Shown here in pieces: positions 61,146 to 64,000 of a stretch of 64,000 bases of DNA (its first letter is position 1; every line of letters starts with the position of its first letter). The notes below the pieces were generated by a model. The model was not told the origin of the DNA, searched no databases, and saw nothing but the letters and a program-made list of their open reading frames with translations. The stretch comes from CAWAPS01 sp963783945. GTDB taxonomy: Bacteria > Actinomycetota > Acidimicrobiia > Acidimicrobiales > Palsa-688. The stretch spans positions 434,001 through 498,000 of the forward strand of contig CAWAPS010000005.1 in assembly GCA_963783945.1 (NCBI GenBank), written 5' to 3'. The position numbers were made by a program, and so were the translations under genes.

Positions 61146-62357
61146 TTGAGGTTCCGCCGCCGAGGCGGGCCGTCGCTCCCGGCGGGGTTCGGCACTATCT
61201 GGACGGCGGTCGCCGTCGATCTCGTCGGGTTCGGGATCGTGCTCCCTATCCTGCCGATCTACGCCAAGCGGTTCGGGACGTCCTCGTTCCAAGCGGCGCT
61301 GCTCGTCACCGTCTTCTCGGCGGCGAGCTTCGTGTGCTCCCCGCTGTGGGGCCGGGTCTCCGACCGGTTCGGGCGCCGGCCGGTTCTCATCGTCGCTCTG
61401 GCCGGAACCGCAATCGGCAGCCTTCTGACCGGTCTCGCCGGCGGCCTGGCGCTACTACTCATAGGCCGGATGATCGACGGCGGGTCAGGGGCGAGCGTGT
61501 CGGTCGCCCAGGCGTCGGCCGCCGACCTGGCCGGGCCCAAGGACCGGTCCCGGCTGTTCGGCCTGCTCGGGGCGGCCTTCGGCCTGGGTTTCGTGGCCGG
61601 CCCGGCGATCGGGGCTCTCGCCGCCCTGAGCGGACCGCGACTTCCGTTCTTCCTGGCGGCCGGTCTGGCCGCCGCCAACACCGTGGTGGCGTGGTTCCGC
61701 CTGCCCGAGACCAGGCCACCGGGCCAGAGGTCCGCCAGCCGCGGCAAGGACGAGCGCTTCCGTCTGGGCGGGGCGAAGGACATCGCCGTGCTGCTCGTGG
61801 TCGCCTTCTGCGCCGTCGTCGCGTTCAGTGGCTTCGAGGCCACTTTCGCTCTGTTCGGCCAGCAGCGACTTGGCTTCGGCATCGCCTCGGCGGCCGCGGT
61901 GTTCACCGCCGTGGGGATCGTCATCGTCACGGTGCAGGTTGGCCTGGTGCACCCTCTGGTGCTGCGACTCGGCGAGCTGCCAACTCTCACGGCCGGTCTG
62001 CTGGCCAACACGATCGGGCTGGTCCTGCTGGCGGCCGCCCACTCGTGGGCGGTAGCCGCGCCTGCCCTGCTTGCCCTGACCGTCGGTCAGGGGCTGGTCC
62101 AGACCACGATGGCGTCCGCGATGGCCGGTCGCAGCACCCCCTCCACGCGCGGCCAGGCCCTCGGATACCAACAGTCGGCGGGGGCTCTGGGGCGGGTCGT
62201 GGGACCGGCGATCGCAGGGGCCCTGCTCGGAGCCCACGCCTCCGGCGTGCCGTACCTGTTCGGAGCCGTGCTGACGGCCGGGTCGGCAGCCATGGTCTTC
62301 GGCCTTTTCTCGGCCGGGCGGCGACATAGGTCACAGCCCGTGGACACCGTCGCGTAG
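61146..62357 (+). CDS. MFS transporter, drug-exporter-like
   Basis: 403 residues if TTG at 61146 is the start; no ATG or GTG lies near the first helix. Twelve predicted membrane segments. The loop 2-3 motif WGRVSDRFGRRPVLIVALAG is the classical MFS motif A, as in TetA-like tetracycline exporters, and GLGFVAGPAIGALAA is a motif C-like block in the fifth helix. Substrate unknown. It starts 28 bases after cysS. Confidence 0.88.
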   Translation: MRFRRRGGPSLPAGFGTIWTAVAVDLVGFGIVLPILPIYAKRFGTSSFQAALLVTVFSAASFVCSPLWGRVSDRFGRRPVLIVALAGTAIGSLLTGLAGGLALLLIGRMIDGGSGASVSVAQASAADLAGPKDRSRLFGLLGAAFGLGFVAGPAIGALAALSGPRLPFFLAAGLAAANTVVAWFRLPETRPPGQRSASRGKDERFRLGGAKDIAVLLVVAFCAVVAFSGFEATFALFGQQRLGFGIASAAAVFTAVGIVIVTVQVGLVHPLVLRLGELPTLTAGLLANTIGLVLLAAAHSWAVAAPALLALTVGQGLVQTTMASAMAGRSTPSTRGQALGYQQSAGALGRVVGPAIAGALLGAHASGVPYLFGAVLTAGSAAMVFGLFSAGRRHRSQPVDTVA

Positions 62358-62411
62358 CGTAGGTTACCATAGAGTAACAAAAGCACTCGGATAGGGAAAG
62401 GGCGTCGGGAC

Positions 62412-63629
62412 GTGCCTGACTTCTCGAACGCGTTAAACGAGGATCAACTCCAGCTGCAGAAGTGGGTTCACGACTTTGCCGAGAAGATCGTGAGACCGGC
62501 GGCCCACGAATGGGACGAGCGGGAGGAGACCCCGTGGCCCATCATCGAGGAGGCGGCCGAGCGGGGGCTGTACTCCCTCGAGTTCGTGGCCAACATGTTC
62601 GCCGACCCCACCGGGCTGTCGACCCCGCTCGTGATGGAGGAGATGGCGTGGGGCGATGCCGGCATCGCGCTTGCCATATTCGGCACGACACTCGGCGTTG
62701 CGGGCATCTTCGGGAACGGCACACCCGAGCAGATCTCCGAGTGGATCCCACAGTGCTTCGGCTCTCCGGGAAACGTCGCTCTGGCCGCATTCTGTGTCTC
62801 CGAACCCGACGCCGGGTCGGACGTGAGCTCGATGCGCACCCGGGCGGTCTATGACGAGGCAGCCGACGAGTGGGTGCTCAACGGCACCAAGACCTGGATC
62901 ACCAATGGGGGCATAGCCGACATCCACGTCGTCGTCGCCGCGGTGGATCCCGAGCTGAAGGGCCGGGGCCAGGCCAGCTTCATCGTCCCGCCCGCCACCA
63001 AGGGCCTGGCTATGGGCGCCAAGTTCAAGAAGATGGGCATCCGGGCGTCTCACACCGCCGAGGTGGTCCTCGATGACGTGCGGGTCCCGGGCCGCCTGCT
63101 CCTGGGCGGCAAGGAACGGCTCGACGACCGGCTGGCCCGAGCCCGCGAGGGTCGTACCGGCCAGCGCCAGCAGGCCGCCCTGTCCACGTTCGAGACCACC
63201 CGCCCGGCGGTCGGGGCCCAGGCGGTCGGCATCGCCCGGGCTGCTTTCGAGTACTCCCTGGACTACGCCAAGGAGCGCAAGCAGTTCGGCCGGGCCATCA
63301 TCGAAAACCAGGCCATCGCCTTCAAGCTGGCCGAGATGCGGATGAAGACCGACGCCGCCCGACTGCTGGTGTGGAACGCGTCGTGGCGGGCGGCCAGCGG
63401 CACCGGGTTCGAGGCGGCGGAGGGCTCGCAGTCCAAGCTGTTCGCCGGGGAGACAGCGGTGAGAGTCACCGACGACGCCATCCAGATCATGGGCGGGGCG
63501 GGCTACATCCGAGACCACCCGGTCGAGCGCTGGCACCGCGACGCCAAGATCTTCACCATCTTCGAAGGGACCAGTGAGATCCAGCACCTGGTGATCGCCC
63601 GGGCCATCTCGGGGATGCACATAAACTAG
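62412..63629 (+). CDS. Acyl-CoA dehydrogenase
   Basis: 405 residues from GTG. Family motifs: AAFCVSEPDAGSDVSSMRTR (FAD loop), WVLNGTKTWITNGGIADIHV, FETTRPAVGAQAVGIARAAF, YAKERKQFGRAIIENQAIAF and IFTIFEGTSEIQHLVIARAI with the catalytic Glu region. It oxidises acyl-CoA with FAD and transfers electrons to ETF. An insertion around residue 225-250 (GKERLDDRLARAREGRTGQR) is longer than usual. Between the MFS gene and an integrase; the start of the next element lies 124 bp on. Confidence 0.93.
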   Translation: MPDFSNALNEDQLQLQKWVHDFAEKIVRPAAHEWDEREETPWPIIEEAAERGLYSLEFVANMFADPTGLSTPLVMEEMAWGDAGIALAIFGTTLGVAGIFGNGTPEQISEWIPQCFGSPGNVALAAFCVSEPDAGSDVSSMRTRAVYDEAADEWVLNGTKTWITNGGIADIHVVVAAVDPELKGRGQASFIVPPATKGLAMGAKFKKMGIRASHTAEVVLDDVRVPGRLLLGGKERLDDRLARAREGRTGQRQQAALSTFETTRPAVGAQAVGIARAAFEYSLDYAKERKQFGRAIIENQAIAFKLAEMRMKTDAARLLVWNASWRAASGTGFEAAEGSQSKLFAGETAVRVTDDAIQIMGGAGYIRDHPVERWHRDAKIFTIFEGTSEIQHLVIARAISGMHIN

Positions 63630-63753
63630 GGTTGACCTGCTTCTTTCTGCTCTGACCCGCCCGTGTAGCGGACCCTCAGGTAACACGGGTTACTCCCGGG
63701 TAACTACCTTATTTCATCCCTACTCATCCCTACAAGAGCTAGGGTGAGGGGTC

Positions 63754-64000
63754 GTGGCGACGATCCGCGAGCGGCGAACCGGGGGTGTGGGAGGTCCGGG
63801 TGTTCAGCGGCCGGGACGTGTCCGGCCGGCCGGTCCAGACCAGCCGCACTGTCAGGGGCACCAAGCGTGACGCCATGCGCCTCGCGGCCAGCTTCGACAG
63901 CCGCCCGGCTACCCACGCGGCAGGCCGGACAGTCGGCGACATCCTGAACGCCTGGGTGGAGGTCAACCAAGAGGTCTGGGCCGAATCGTCCCGGCGGGAC
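63754..64000 (+). pseudogene. Tyrosine integrase, N-terminal part, frame-disrupted (continues outside window)
   Basis: The start GTG gives ATIRERRTGG, the usual AP2-like N-terminus of phage and ICE integrases. After GGV the sequence shifts: in another frame it reads VWEVRVFSGRDVSGRPVQTS, RTVRGTKRDAMRLAASFDSR and TVGDILNAWVEVNQEVWAES, the expected continuation to the core-binding domain. A single missing base near 63787 joins them. The rest is beyond the edge. The direct repeat TCATCCCTAC at 63715-63734 lies just upstream. Confidence 0.7.

Overview
The window looks like the chromosome of a high-GC Actinomycetota, possibly a soil or sediment lineage near Acidimicrobiia. The clues are uniformly GC-rich codons, many GTG and TTG starts, three intact GAF-ANTAR regulators, an Lsr2-type DNA-binding domain, a SARP/AfsR-type regulator and an actinomycete-type glycopeptide-resistance cluster. 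Placement below phylum is inference.

Region 1 (about 1-37 kb) is accessory and much rearranged. It has a partial esterase, an ISL3-type transposase tail, universal stress protein, Hsp20, GAF-ANTAR genes, a PP2C phosphatase, an AurF-like diiron oxygenase, two fatty-acid desaturases, small detoxification genes and many decayed genes. Its centre is a vanS-vanR / vanH-vanA-vanX set (16.4-22.8 kb). With a lysozyme-like wall gene inside the cluster, this should make D-Ala-D-Lac peptidoglycan precursors under two-component control. A similar promoter-like element of about 80 bp lies beside vanR and again before vanH. The van region sits between two inverted copies of a stress module (2.7-4.4 kb and 24.7-27.3 kb). 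Each copy has lost a different gene: GAF-ANTAR is ruined in the left copy and Hsp20 in the right.

Region 2 (about 35-46 kb) carries small detoxification and regulatory genes (DinB-like, VOC, ArsR-SRPBCC-DHFR), signal peptidase I, a monooxygenase-like protein, an ERCC4 nuclease fused to an Lsr2-like DNA-binding tail, and a 1017-residue SARP/NB-ARC/TPR regulator. Two long spacers (40.8-42.35 and 45.4-46.1 kb) hold tandem repeats, a 13-bp-stem inverted repeat and a 90-bp MITE-like element.

Region 3 (46-63.6 kb) is dense and looks core: two APC permeases (one with a C-terminal OB-fold), a type II fatty-acid synthesis group (fabF; fabI-fabG-fabZ; a divergent acyl carrier protein), a LuxR-type regulator, a ComF-like phosphoribosyltransferase, a bifunctional-nuclease-family protein, a MaoC hydratase, valS and cysS back to back with 20 bp between starts, an MFS exporter and an acyl-CoA dehydrogenase. 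The last 250 bases begin a frame-disrupted tyrosine integrase, so another mobile element may start at the right edge.
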